From: Balanoglossus misakiensis
Lineage: Eukaryota > Hemichordata
Direction: 5' to 3'
Assembly (NCBI GenBank): GCA_040954595.2
Contig: CM082585.2
Coordinates: 5,332,001-5,396,000 of the forward strand
Length of the DNA stretch: 64,000 bases
The position numbers and the translations under genes were made by a program. Of the stretch, positions 47,701 through 59,694 are shown one piece after another. Position 1 is the stretch's first letter, and every line of letters starts with the position of its first letter. Under the pieces are notes generated by a model that saw nothing but the letters and a program-made list of their open reading frames with translations, was not told the origin of the DNA and ran no database searches.

Positions 47701-50700
47701 CTTAAATAGCCATGGTGGCTCACCTGAGTTCGATACCTAAGACTTTTCATGTAGTCAACCAGAATTCCAAAATGGCCACATTTTGGGCCATGATAAAATT
47801 CCGTATGAAAGAAGCACAACAGACGAATATTTGGAGAGGATTTCCGACGAAACGATTCTAGACCACAAACACCGCAAGCAGTGATAATTACCAAAGCGCT
47901 AGCGAGTGCTCGACTTTTTTTTACCAACAATGCATTTCAGCATCCTGTTATTTGACCCTTTACCTCTGTCCCAGTGTGAGGAATGCACCCTTATCGGCGA
48001 ACTTGGAAGCTCTGGCACCACCTTTGGCCAAGGCAAAATTACCCCTTGTCAACACAGGTGGCGGTGTTCTCTCTTCCTTAGCGCCGGCGTCGCCCTTGTT
48101 TCCTGTCAGGGCTTGGTGAGTCCGTTCGTATTTGGTTTGCTGGAAAATCAAATACAATGTAAATGTATACTACTGTCAGAAATCACTTATATGGATACAT
48201 GTGATGTTTTTACTATAGTATTCATCGAATACACCAATTTAGTAAGTTTTTGTATTGACCAAAAATTGACAGACAGGAGTATGTATTTTTTCTCTATTTG
48301 CATATACAGCCTTGGGTTGATCTTTGCCAATCGATGATTGAGCATAATTCAGCGAGCATGATATATTTAAAAACGACTCAAACCACCCAATTAACGTCAG
48401 ACTGAAGTCTCTTTTGATGCTGAAAAGTTGAACCGCGCTTACCGCTGTTGTAATCTCTCTCAGGGCACCAATGGACAACTGTGTTCTCAGCTGATCGTTG
48501 GCCTGGGTCATCATGTTGCTCTCTTCCACAATCAGATTATTGGTGTAGTCCATGAATCCAGTGATGCCGTTGATCACACGTTCAAGCTGACAATGAAAAT
48601 TAAAGCTCCATTAGCTGCAACGTTTCGCTATGTGTTCAGCATTTTCGTTTTGTGTATCTACTGCAGTTTCTTGTTCGAATCACTTAAGCATGATGGAATT
48701 CCCAGTATCCAGCTTGTTAATGCAACATATGTGTATGGTCAGCATTGTTATTGTGTAAAATTTGTATTCTAGTCCGGACTACAATTCATTTAACTGTCAA
48801 CAATAACAATGGCCATTACACACATACAGGCTATGTTGACAAATTGAATACTGTATATGAGCATGCATTTTGGAATAAAACGAGAAATTGCATTTGGTAT
48901 AACACAAATACTGAAAATAAAGCGAAAAGTTACATCTAACGTCCCTTTTATAATAGAATTGTACGTTCGTCGTCGTCAGAGTTTGAAAACTTGCTTGTGG
49001 TCCCACTGTGGTTTTCATTTTTGGCTTTCTTGCCATCATGTCTATACCAATTACAAAATATACTTTAATTAGGATTTAGCTGTGGTTTTCCTCACCTCCT
49101 TTTCGACAAGAGTCGATGTGCAGGTCGCTGTGACTTTGAGCTTCAGTGGGTCCACTCCCTCCATCATTGCCATGGCAATAGAATGCCTGCGTTGTCCACG
49201 TGGTACAGGGCTTGGTGCCCAGTCAGCTGATTCGCCAGCGGCTGCACCATCAGTCTTGTGAAGAATCAAATACTTGAGATTTCAATAACTGTTTGCCATG
49301 AACACATTAGATATTTTTGTAAATTTCACATCCAACAATAGCCAGAGCCACAAAACTTTCGGTTTCAAAAATTGTGGGGTTTACCACAATCATAGTGTAT
49401 TCAAGCGCGCTAGGATCGACATCATGCATCAGAGCGGAGACAGTTTTAATATCCTTGCAATTGGGTCGACTTACCAATCTTCAATCATTTGGAATCTATT
49501 AAATGCTAATAATAGATTTCGGGTTAATTGAATTCACTCTGTATATTCACAAAAACAAATCAAATCACCCTCCTACTCACCCTTGCCAAAGCGTCGAAAG
49601 AAGCGTCTGTTTGTGCTGCCTGAAATAATAAAAATGTAGCACGTCATTGCCACCTTACTCCATGCTGGGGAGTCAAAACGAGACAATAAAATGCTAGGGG
49701 GTCAAAGAGAAACAACAGAATGCTAGGGAGTCAAAAAAAAAGAAATAACGGTACTTGAATGTTTCAAACCTGGTGGGTCACAAAAATGTCTTCGATCATA
49801 GTCATGAGCTGCTTCGACTTCGGCATCCTGACTTCGCGGATCCGTTTCATCGGAATCAGTTCGTTCGAGGTCGGCTCCGCTCCGAACGCGTCCGCCATTG
49901 CTTCAAACTCGTCCTCGTACTTCCTGTTGGTCACTTCCTTCGTATCGTACGGATCGCTGTAAGCACTGCCACTGTCCACTTGGCTGGCCACTTCACTCAT
50001 CTCCTCTATGGCGCTTTGCAAGTTTCCTTTAGCTGTGGTTTCCTGCATCAAGACAAACAAATTTGCCAGCCTGTTGTTAATAATTTTGAGGATGGTATAC
50101 TCATCGCATGTGGTATACATAAAGATGTGCTATATGTCTTATTAGCATTCATTCATTCATTCATTCATTCATTTATTCATTCATTCATTTTTTTTCTTTC
50201 TTTCTTTGATTCATTGATTGATGTATTCATTTATTCATTCATTCATTCATTCATTTACTAGTATTCGGAAATTATTCAAAAAAATTGCCTGAACACACGC
50301 GTTTGACACTGTTACCTTTCCATTTCTGTTGCCTAGAATTTGCACATTCTTTTGTTTTTTCTTCTGCTGAATGATCTGCATAGTCATAGTTCCCATTTTG
50401 GTCTGTCGTCCAGCCTGCTTGACAGCTGTTTCCGCCTTGTCGAGTTGGCCAATCAGGGTGTCCTTCTCTTCTGTCAGGGCGTCGATGTCTTTGTAAGCTT
50501 TATTCAGATTGGCCTCTGTCTCCTCCAGGTCCCGCGTCAGCATTTCGCATTGGTCGACGAGTCGAAGGATTTCCTCTTTTTGGTCTACGGGTTCCTGTTC
50601 TTTAGTCTGCGGGGCCGGGACTTTCACAGTCTTGGCCTCCATTTTCTTTGCCTACAAACGAAAATGCGCCGACTTTAAGAGATTTGTATTCTTGTCGTGT

Positions 50701-53700
50701 CGAAACCAACGGGTTCATTGATAAAACAATGAATACGGCCATATTTCAGAGAAGTACTTCCAAACCTTTACCAAGGTATGGCGAAACTGAGGTTACCTGC
50801 AAAACATTTTGGATGTACGCATGTGCAGATTGGCATACCATTGCAAGCAATGCAGTTGCTTGAATTAAAAATTGGTGTCGAAACAACACTGAACTGGTGT
50901 ATTACTGATTCGTGCACTGACTGAATACATCCGGGAACCAAAGCATTACCTCGGCTTCCGCCTTTGCTGCCTTCAACGTCTCCATAACATGTGACTGTAA
51001 TTTTACCCAATTAGAAGATAGATTGGTTCTGTAGTGAAGATGGCATCTGCACTGCGGGCAATAGTGATCGGGCTTCTCGCCTGGTTCCCGGGGTCTGCAT
51101 AAGTAAACGCAAACAGTCAACAGGTCTGTAAAGATGGCGTGTAAACTATGGTGTTTGTTCTTGCAACCGCAATATGGTTATGAATTGTGTCGTAGAACAG
51201 ATAGTAGATTCGAGATGATATATGCCTCGTTCAACAAGCGTTGTGTATACAGTTATGCCTATTAGTACATAGTGCGGTACGGTGTGGTGTGGTGTTGTGT
51301 AGTGTAGTGAAGTGTAGTGAGGCGTGGTGTAGTGTAGTGCAGTATCAGTACAGTATCAGTACAGTACAATACACTACAGTACATTACGGTACGGTACGGT
51401 ATGGTACGGGACAGTAAGAGCTGTACAGTAAAGTCGATACGGTCGAGTAGAGTCGATAGAATCAATTGGCTTTCCACTACCGTGGTCTTCCATTCTTCTC
51501 GGCGTCGACTTGGCTCTCCAGTCTCTTGATTTTCCGCTCCAGTTTCCGGCACTCGTCCCTCATTTCGTCGTGCTTCATTTCCAAGGCACATATGATGGAT
51601 TCCTGGGAGAATGAATCAAATGTGTCATTTGCATTGTTTCGTACTGTAGACATAATGATGAATTGATTGCGGTGCCGTAGTAGTTTATTAATCTACCTGG
51701 ACGATAATCATAACGGAAAAACAATAAATATGTTAATATATTCTTGATCAATAAAACGATTTATAGTTCAGATCAAGTGTTCTACCTGTGAAATATATTT
51801 TTAGTACATTTTGAGAATACCTTCTATCTTCGTTAAAAAACTTGTTGTTCCCAGACAAACTTGCTATTAATTTCGAAAAAAAAGCGAGTGAACAAAAGTA
51901 CCTTTTCCTCGTTGTCCATTTCAAAATCTTTTAGTTTCAGTTGCAACGCGTCGTTTTCTCTTTCGAAGTTAGCAGCCCTCTGGCGGCAGTCTCGTAGCTG
52001 GGCTTTCAAAATGAACGAGTCCTGGCCAGGTGCACCGTATCCACTCTGAACGAATAAAAAGTGATTATTTGGTAACATGGTAATGACAGTCGCTGATTTT
52101 CCGCTCATTGCAAAATCTCGCGAGACTTCGTTAATAACCGTGGTCAAGATTTGTGTGAACTAGAATAGACACTAGGTGTAGAGTTTACAAAAAAAATAAC
52201 TTTTGCACCGTTAAACACGATGGGCCACGTGTTGTTAGTCCTGTTTCACATCATAATGTCCTCCCATATAAACTGCCTGGCCAGGCAAATCTCGCAGGAT
52301 CTCATGGCGTTCGGAATAGGGTCTATTGAGCAAGATGATAATGTCACGAAATCTTAAATATTCTTTTAACTCACTTCCGGCTGCCCTATTCTGTATTTCC
52401 GGCCAGTGTTGAATGTCTCCATCTCATCCAAGTCCGGACTCCAAGTCTCTCCCGCCCCACCGTTGGCCTGCAGTTGACGCAGCTTCTACAAGAATACAAG
52501 AGCGTACCACTAGATTTAGCAGCGGGTTTACAGCGCATGCGTTTATAGTACATGTATTGAACATTTATCGTCAGACATTTAGTAAACCTGATAATGTGGC
52601 CATTTCTCGTGCCTTAATATTATTTCCTTTCGTTTACGTGTTGCTCAAAATGGTCCAAAGAACTACCGAAGGCCAGTAAGTGTGTTACTCATGCAAACCG
52701 TTGGTGGCGCTATTACTCGGCGCCACCAGTGTTGGAAGTGCGATTTACCTTCTTCAGTCTCACGAGTTTGTCTCTGTACTGTTCCAGTTCCTCCTTCAGA
52801 AACGCGGCTTCGTTCGTCAGTTTGGCATTCTCTTCCACCCACTTGGCAGAAATCTGTCGGGGGAAAATTGTGAAGTTGCCGACAGTGATAGAATCAAGGG
52901 TTTTTGAAGCGGCATACTCTTATCAAAATATTCAAATTACCCAACATTGGACAGAATAGACAAACTACATTGATAAGAATATAAACCCTTCAATTATGCC
53001 CACCTGTTTTTGGTCATTAAGCTCCACTTCAATGCTGAAAAATATATCAGAAAAATAAAACATCAACGATGTGGGTTTTTTATTTTATTTTCCAAGTCAC
53101 TCATAAAACACTGATGGTGCCTGTTCTATCATACGTATATAAGACTTTCATTTTGCATTATGTGGTTTCCTGGTTGTTTATTCGTTCATGCAATCACTCG
53201 GTCACTCTCATTCATCCATTCATTCTGTCTTTCATTCATTCATTCATTCATTCACTCAGAAATTCATTCATTCATACTGTCATTCATTTATTCATTCATT
53301 CATTCACTCACTCACTCATTATTCTATTCATCCATTCCAAGTACGTGCAATTGCCTACCTGGCTGCCTTTTCACATTGTTTTTCAAAAATTGTCAAAATT
53401 TCCTGCAGTTTGGTTTCCAGATCATGGATATCTACAGCAAAGAGAGAATCGAGTTATCGAAAGATGATAATTTCCTACAATTAAGCGCTCGAAAATTAAA
53501 TGTATTCCAAGGCAGATTCCAGGGACAGATCTGATAGAGTAGGCGAGGGAGGGGAGATGAGATGTTCTTTCTTGCAGACAATGAATGACGTCATTGGTAA
53601 ATTTGAAAGTGTCGTTCACTCAGTAGTATTGGTCGTTTTATCGTTGCATAACTAGTAATACAAGTGTTCTTTTCTTAAATTTTGCAAAAAAGCAAGGTTT

Positions 53701-56700
53701 CGTAAATATTCAAACTTGAAAATAATGAATATTTATTAAAATCAAGCCACAGACAAACGTACTTGCAAGACCTTCGCTTCGAATAGTCTTCAAGAGGCCG
53801 ACCACCTCGTTCGCGGCGTATTTCCAGTGGGCACGTTGATGTTCCTTCATGATGTTCTTCGACTTGTGCGCTGAAATGTTGTAAGAATGTCTACATTCAA
53901 ACGTCTCAGAATTTCTCCAACTTTCTGCTGAGAATTATGATTATCGCTATTCACAGATGCATGTTCATTTTTTTGGTATTTTGTCTGAAACCACGTGTAC
54001 ACTCACCCAATCGCACAGCTTTGAATTTCGCTATTACTGTCTTCTGAAGAACAACCTTCTCCCTGAAAAGAAAGACAGCGACCGCCTGGTTAGGGGTAAC
54101 CTATACCTACAACCCAAATGAATTCAGCTTTTCAGTTGGACAGCATACCCCCTTGCTATGTCCGTTGAAGTGCATGTGTTATGTTCGAGGAATTTAACTT
54201 TATGTGTGCGTATGCTTACATCAATGTTATTGTAAAAAGGTTATTCTTTTGAAAATGCGTTCACCTCTACTAATCGTACAACCTTTAAAATCATTCAAAG
54301 TGCATTTACTGTTCAGTTGCTATTAACTATAACTGTAACGTTCATATTCAGTGGCCAGAATGTTATGACTAGTGAACGGACCTAAACGAAAGGTACTCCA
54401 TCACACCGCCAGTGGGGCCGCGCTTACCTTGTTAGGTGGGAAGTGGATTGCCCGCGGGTCGACAGTTTGACAATTTCTTCATTGAGTCTCTTGAGTTTCT
54501 CAAATCCCATTCGAGCGTTCAATAATCCATCTCTGCGAAGATGTGTTCACAGAAAGATTCATACTAAATAATTACATGTATATTAAATAATTACGTATGT
54601 ATAAATACAGACTATGTGGCAACATTGACCCACAATGCAATCCTGCAATATTTATCTCCTCCGAATGAAGTAAACGTCAAATTAAAGTGGTAATAATGAA
54701 ACTCTTTGTAGTCACCTGACACTGTCATCCAACGCTGCTTCTTCCTGTTCGTCAAAAGACAACTCGAAAGCCTACCAGACACGAAAGAAAATAAGATTTA
54801 CCAATAAAGGTTTTCCGTTGTTTTATGATCATGCTATCCAGAAGGTTTACATACACAACAGTGTAGTTTGGTTGAGTCGCGTAGCCTTAGGTATTGGTCA
54901 CGTCAAAGCCTTGGTTTTATTCGGCCCACAATCCTTCAACACAACGACATGAAATAGCTACATGTAGCTGTGGACTGCATGCGGTGAGCTGATACATGTA
55001 TGCCCGCGGGTGTAGCCGGGCAGGGTCAGCTCACTCGTTCAGAGATGGCGGTACTTGCGAGCATACCCATCCATAGTCTAAAGTTCATAGGTCAAAAATA
55101 TACAGTATTTAAATACATGGCCAGTTGACATTGCTGTCGACCGAGTCAGGATAGCTTGCTTGCTCTGGGAGGATTGTGAAAAGATGCTAATCACATACAC
55201 TACATAGTGTTGCATACTCTGACCAATTCAAACGAAAGATTTTTTCCAAAATGCAATTTTACACGCTGGGGGCGCTTTAATATCTCTCAGTTGTTACATA
55301 CCTCTCCGCCCGCTTCAGTAAACAACTGGAAGAAAAAGAGAAATAATGGTAAAAAGAATTGTTTTAACATATCTTACTCCGCCACTCATTACATAACACG
55401 TTAAGAATACAGATTTGCTTTATTTTCAATCATGATTGGGAACGTTTTCTCGGTAATAAATGAATTCATGAACTGTACGATATAACGTTCTGGACCACGG
55501 TGAAATTTTACATTTCACATTTGCGAGTTAGTTGGGAAACTCGGTGATGAATAAAACACGCAAGACGTTTTTTGGCATACATTGCAAACTGAACACGACG
55601 TGTGTTTCGCGTTTTTAGCATATTTATTTCGTTCTAAATACATATCACCACGAATATTCGCGTTTGCAAAGACTGGTCAAATGTATCGATGCTTGGTCCC
55701 AGGTCATGATGTCGTTTTAGACTTGCGTTAGGCCTCTATTTTCAGTTGTCCAAAACAGGTGCACCCGCATATAGAAAGTTTTGAGTGCGGAACTTAGCAA
55801 CAGTTGAGTACATTATCTGTGGCAATAAGCGTAATGTCAGCGCTCTGTGTTACCTCTAGACTAGCCCACTATACTCGCTTGGTGATTTTTGAATCTCAAT
55901 ACTTTTTTGTGTTTGCGGGGTTTTTTTTGTCTTCATAAATAGTTTCAAAACTTTTTGCGTGCACGCTTGCTTTGAGCGTGTTTCTAGTAGTGAGTTTAGT
56001 TTCGAATTTTGGACTGAGCTCACGGTTTTGGTTTAGCGTCGACCAAGCTGCGCGTTCCCTTGATGTACATACGCGCTCACACTCGGTGACTTTTACTTCA
56101 CACACGGTACATAGAGAAATTCGGAACAGGTTTTTTAAATGTATTTATTATGAAATGATGAAGCCCATAGACTTGGAGCAAGTCTATGTTACCTCACCTA
56201 AGAAAATATGTAGATCATCACGACTCGGACCCTTCTTTTTGTTAAACAAAAACCTAGATGTGACCTACATTCGCAGATTATCGCCTCGGAGTGTGTATTA
56301 AAGAAGCGGGATGATAACACCCCCATACTTAGCATTTTACCATCTACAGGAGCAATTGAGGTACTGTCTAGTCGCACCATAGACCCTAGGGTCTATGGTC
56401 GCACGAGAAAACTGTTTACATTTACCACTGCACGAGGAATAGCTCCCGGACTTGCTGTGCGGTCTACATTCACTTCTTGCACGATTATTTCATGTCTTTT
56501 CTAAATTTATCTCATTTTGATGGTAGGCGGAAGTCGCGGGGACCTATTACTGTAACTCCCGCAAGACACTGTGTATTCCTCGTATTTCATAGCGGCATGT
56601 AAGAAAAACATGTAGGTTTCCAGGAATCCAACGAAGCTGGCTTTGTCGATTGCATGCAGCGCGTAGGCTGCATTACCGAAGCCGTTAGCAAAGCTCTACT

Positions 56701-57399
56701 TTCTGACGTATAGTATTGAATCCACCTATATACTTACATCTGCCAGGGAGGATAATATCTGAAAGTAAAAAGGAAACCGGTAGATGAAAAATAGATCATA
56801 AAGGTATCATATTAAACATTTTGTACATAAGACTCTGATAATTCTTAATACTCATTGGAGAGAATAACCCGAACACACATTTTAGTCCGTCTTTTTGACA
56901 CATAATGTCCGGTCGAAAATCTGTTGCCATAGCAACTGGTGTTTTTTAAAGTATCCGATTCAAGCACGCGAGCATACCTCGTCCTTGTCACCAGTCGCGT
57001 CTTGTAATTGATGATCAATATCCTTATATCGGTCTATGAAGTTTCTCATCTGGTATTTTAGCTGTAAACGAGAAAGAAATCAGAACTTGTGAAGTATATG
57101 ATGGTTGGGGGTGTATGCGCAGCCTCAAGGTAGCTCTTGATTTCTCCTCCCCCCCCCTCATCTTACCCGCTCCCCGTTTGATCCAAACCCACAAAGCCCC
57201 CCTTCCCCTCCCCTTTCCTGACGTAAAAGACACGCAGCTATATTTGTATTAAATTTTAAATCACGACCATCATGGTTATTGTCATCGTGAACGTTTGAAT
57301 GTGACTTCAAAGGAATCGCCAACTTTACCTCGCCACTTTCTAAGCCATCGATGTTAGCTGACAGATCACTCAAAGTCTGGTCCTATGAAGATGTGAAAA

Positions 57400-57432
<33 letters not shown>

Positions 57433-58923
57433 CATACATACATACATACATACATACATACATACATACATACATACAGACATACAGACATACAGACATA
57501 CAGACATACAGACACACACACACACAGCAAAAAAACTTCAATATAAATGTGTAAGTCAATCTGCTGTACATACATTTAACAGATCAAAAGACTATGAACA
57601 TTGTCAACTCGTAATGGATACAGACATAATCATACGTTATGATGCATTATTCTTCCACTTTTTGCAGGAATCATTTTTTTTTCTAAAACAAAAATGAATA
57701 GACGACGAAGTTGCGAGTGCAAGTTATTTTCCATCATACTAGTGTCGGTAACTGCATCTGGGAATGGGTGTAAACAGACTGTTCGAATTATCTGCGTTGG
57801 CGTGACGGATAACACTGGGGATAAATCATTTAATCACGCTAATCGATAATTGATAAATGTTTTTGGCAAAATACACATGAAAGAGTTTTACTTACGTCTT
57901 GGCTTGCATCGTACATCTCTTCAAACTCGTCCAGTGCCTATGGGGGTGATGTGCGATGTATTAGCTTTCTTGGAAATTTTAAGGGCTTTAGATCAATGGA
58001 TTTCTTGCGTAAACAGGATTGTAAATACAATAATAGAAGAACTTGTTTTCACGGTACAAGTTTTGGAGGGTGGGTCATCATACGCATGCGCATTGCTGTA
58101 ACAGTGACAGGATCCAAACGATGCACCCCATAGGACATTTCATAGCAACAGGATGACATTTGGATAAGCCGGTTGAAGCTATTAAACTTAGAACTAAATG
58201 TAAGACACAAAATATTGAGTTGCACAAGTTTTCGAATCGTTTGGGTCAAGGGAAGACTGACTTCACTAAAGTCGCACGTATCCGGTTGTTGACAGCGGTT
58301 TTTTTTTTATATTTTGTAACTCCAGTGGACGATTATTATTATTTTTTGTTACATCAATGTCACCTTGTCAGTGTTAAAAATAATAAAGGCGAAATTTAAA
58401 CATGATACAAAAAGTGATTAAAAAGTTTAAAACCCGGTCTTTTCAGAAAGGGTAAAATGACGACCGTAGACGGGTAGTTTTACTAGCGTGTACGATGTAA
58501 GAAGTTGCATCACATATACTAGCTGTGGTGCGCAGCTGTACCGTTGGGGGGGGGGGGGTGCTGATTTATACCCCCCCCCCTCCCCTTTCCCCCAACGGTA
58601 CAGCTGCGTACCACAGCTACACATATACGTACTTTTGTCAGCCTGGTCGTGATATCACCCAGTTTTGACTCCATCTTAGTCTTATTTTCGGATTCACTCA
58701 AGGCAGAGAGTGACAAGTAGGCGCTGCCGACGCCATCAGTGTCCGAGAATGAGGGTTTGAACTGCACAGCAGATTCGTCCATCGTGGTTGGTGCTATCAT
58801 TGCCGGGGCCATCATGACTAGCGCCGGTTCAGCGGTCAGGTTCGGACCGGCGCCGACGCGTCCGGTCCGTCTCCGCTCGCCGTAGGGAGATTTCACAAAA
58901 CGCGTTTTTTTGCTGCTGCTCAT
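44748..58923 (-). CDS. Unrecognised coiled-coil/acidic protein, 30 exons, 1178 aa
   Basis: I do not recognise this protein. Thirty exons chain in phase: 58923-58633, 57937-57896, 57382-57329, 57061-56978, 56758-56738, 55325-55302, 54771-54716, 54532-54428, 54062-54007, 53870-53763, 53431-53359, 53034-53004, 52853-52749, 52485-52375, 52045-51902, 51602-51481, 51094-50950, 50651-50316, 50042-49770, 49619-49581, 49254-49096, 48586-48443, 48139-47964, 47652-47600, 47437-47292, 46862-46791, 46402-46274, 45794-45641, 45388-45243, 44885-44748 (3537 nt, stop TAG). The N-terminus is basic then disordered (MSSSKKTRFVKSP...). The middle is rich in heptad-like Glu/Lys/Leu helices (KWVEENAKLTNEAAFLKEEL; EEILRLVDQCEMLTRDLEE). 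A short Cys/His cluster YCPQCRCHLHY lies at 487-497. No signal peptide or membrane segment. It is probably a cytoskeletal, ciliary or scaffold protein; that is inference. Small extra exons could have been missed. Confidence 0.8.
47156..47268. mobile_element. hAT-like MITE in an intron of the coiled-coil gene
   Basis: A 113-bp element. Perfect 23-bp inverted arms lie at 47156-47178 (CATTCTCCGTACAGAGATTG...) and 47245-47267, with further matching inside (ACTAGGGGG / CCCCCTAG). It is bounded by the 8-bp direct repeat TTTCAGGG at 47148-47155 and 47269-47276. An 8-bp duplication is the hAT superfamily hallmark. Confidence 0.75.
50150..50258. repeat. (ATTC)n microsatellite, interrupted
   Basis: Two ATTC blocks separated by a TTTC-rich patch, in the intron between exons 50651-50316 and 50042-49770 of the coiled-coil gene. 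Confidence 0.85.
51270..51425. repeat. Degenerate GTGTA/GTACA-type short tandem repeat
   Basis: About 155 nt of imperfect 5-6 nt units (GTGTA, GTAGT, then CAGTA and GGTAC), just downstream in transcription of exon 51602-51481 of the coiled-coil gene. Confidence 0.65.
53205..53330. repeat. (ATTC)n microsatellite
   Basis: About 125 nt of ATTC/ACTC units in the intron between exons 53359 and 53034 of the coiled-coil gene, with the same motif as 50150-50258. Confidence 0.85.
56376..56399. repeat. 24-bp perfect palindrome
   Basis: ACCATAGACCC joined directly to its reverse complement around a central CTAG, with no spacer. It lies in the intron between exons 56738 and 55325 of the coiled-coil gene. 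A 20-nt piece recurs at 37743-37762. Confidence 0.7.
56923..56936. promoter_or_regulatory. X-box palindrome in an intron of the coiled-coil gene
   Basis: GTTGCCATAGCAAC is a full RFX-type X-box (GTTGCC-AT-AGCAAC), 42 nt downstream of the end of exon 57061-56978. If functional it would fit a ciliary role for this gene, but it is intronic and binding is untested. Confidence 0.3.
57404..57530. repeat. (CATA)n to (CAGA)n microsatellite
   Basis: CATA units to about 57475, then CATACAGA and CA repeats, directly upstream in transcription of exon 57382-57329 of the coiled-coil gene. Confidence 0.9.
58520..58619. mobile_element. hAT-like MITE beside the exon 1 splice donor of the coiled-coil gene
   Basis: A 100-bp hairpin. 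Left arm TAGCTGTGGTGCGCAGCTGT... and its complement at the right end pair over about 31 nt with one mismatch, around a G/C-rich loop. It is flanked by CACATATAC at 58511-58519 and 58620-58628. The right copy overlaps the splice donor region (58627-58632), so insertion happened within a few bases of the exon boundary. Confidence 0.75.
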
Positions 58924-59493
58924 GATTAGTACATGTCATATTTTGTCTGTGGGAATGTATTGGGTTTTTTGCATACTTCAAACAGCAAAAAGCAACGGTG
59001 AATGTATTTTTGTCCCGCTTTGTCCTGATTTTGAACAATCCCCTCAACACGTGCTTTCTGTTATTGTCTACAAGGCATATTGGGAAAAGCGATATACCGC
59101 ATTGGGTCAGGGGTCAGGAACGCGCGAACACGCGGACAGAGGTTGCCTGGATACGGCGGCCGCACAAATACTCCGAACCCGTACACTGTCACGTGACACT
59201 GACAAAGGTTCTTTCCACCTGCACTCTGTGTATTCGATTGGATTGCTCACTTAATTACCATAATTATGAAATTATAATAATGAAAAATTATTACAGGAAA
59301 ATTGGAAAAACGAATTGATCTCTTTCACATTGGCAGACAAGAAACTCAACCAGTCAAATAAAAAGAACCTTGTTCAACACCTTAACTGTATCGGAATTGA
59401 AGTATAGTAAATTCAAATATACATGTACATTTTTTCAGTATTGAATATTACTCTTCAAAGTCACTGTCTCAAACCATAAATCTGCTTTAATAA

Positions 59494-59495
59494 AT

Positions 59496-59546
<51 letters not shown>
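59494..59546. repeat. (TTTA)n microsatellite
   Basis: Pure TTTA units, about 53 nt, followed 72 nt later by a second array of the same motif. Confidence 0.85.
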
Positions 59547-59618
59547 TATGTAAGGAATCTAAAGGAATCTAAATCACAGCGTAAAGATACGCATGACAAA
59601 ATGGCATGAAAAAGCCCA

Positions 59619-59619
59619 T

Positions 59620-59693
<74 letters not shown>
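59619..59693. repeat. (TTTA)n microsatellite
   Basis: About 75 nt of pure TTTA. The Leu-Phe-Ile-Tyr frame through it is a repeat artefact. Confidence 0.88.

Positions 59694-59694
<1 letters not shown>

Noticed and set aside
58541-58590. G- and C-runs as a stand-alone G-quadruplex control element
   Set aside because: The runs are the loop-proximal parts of a MITE hairpin and are explained by it.
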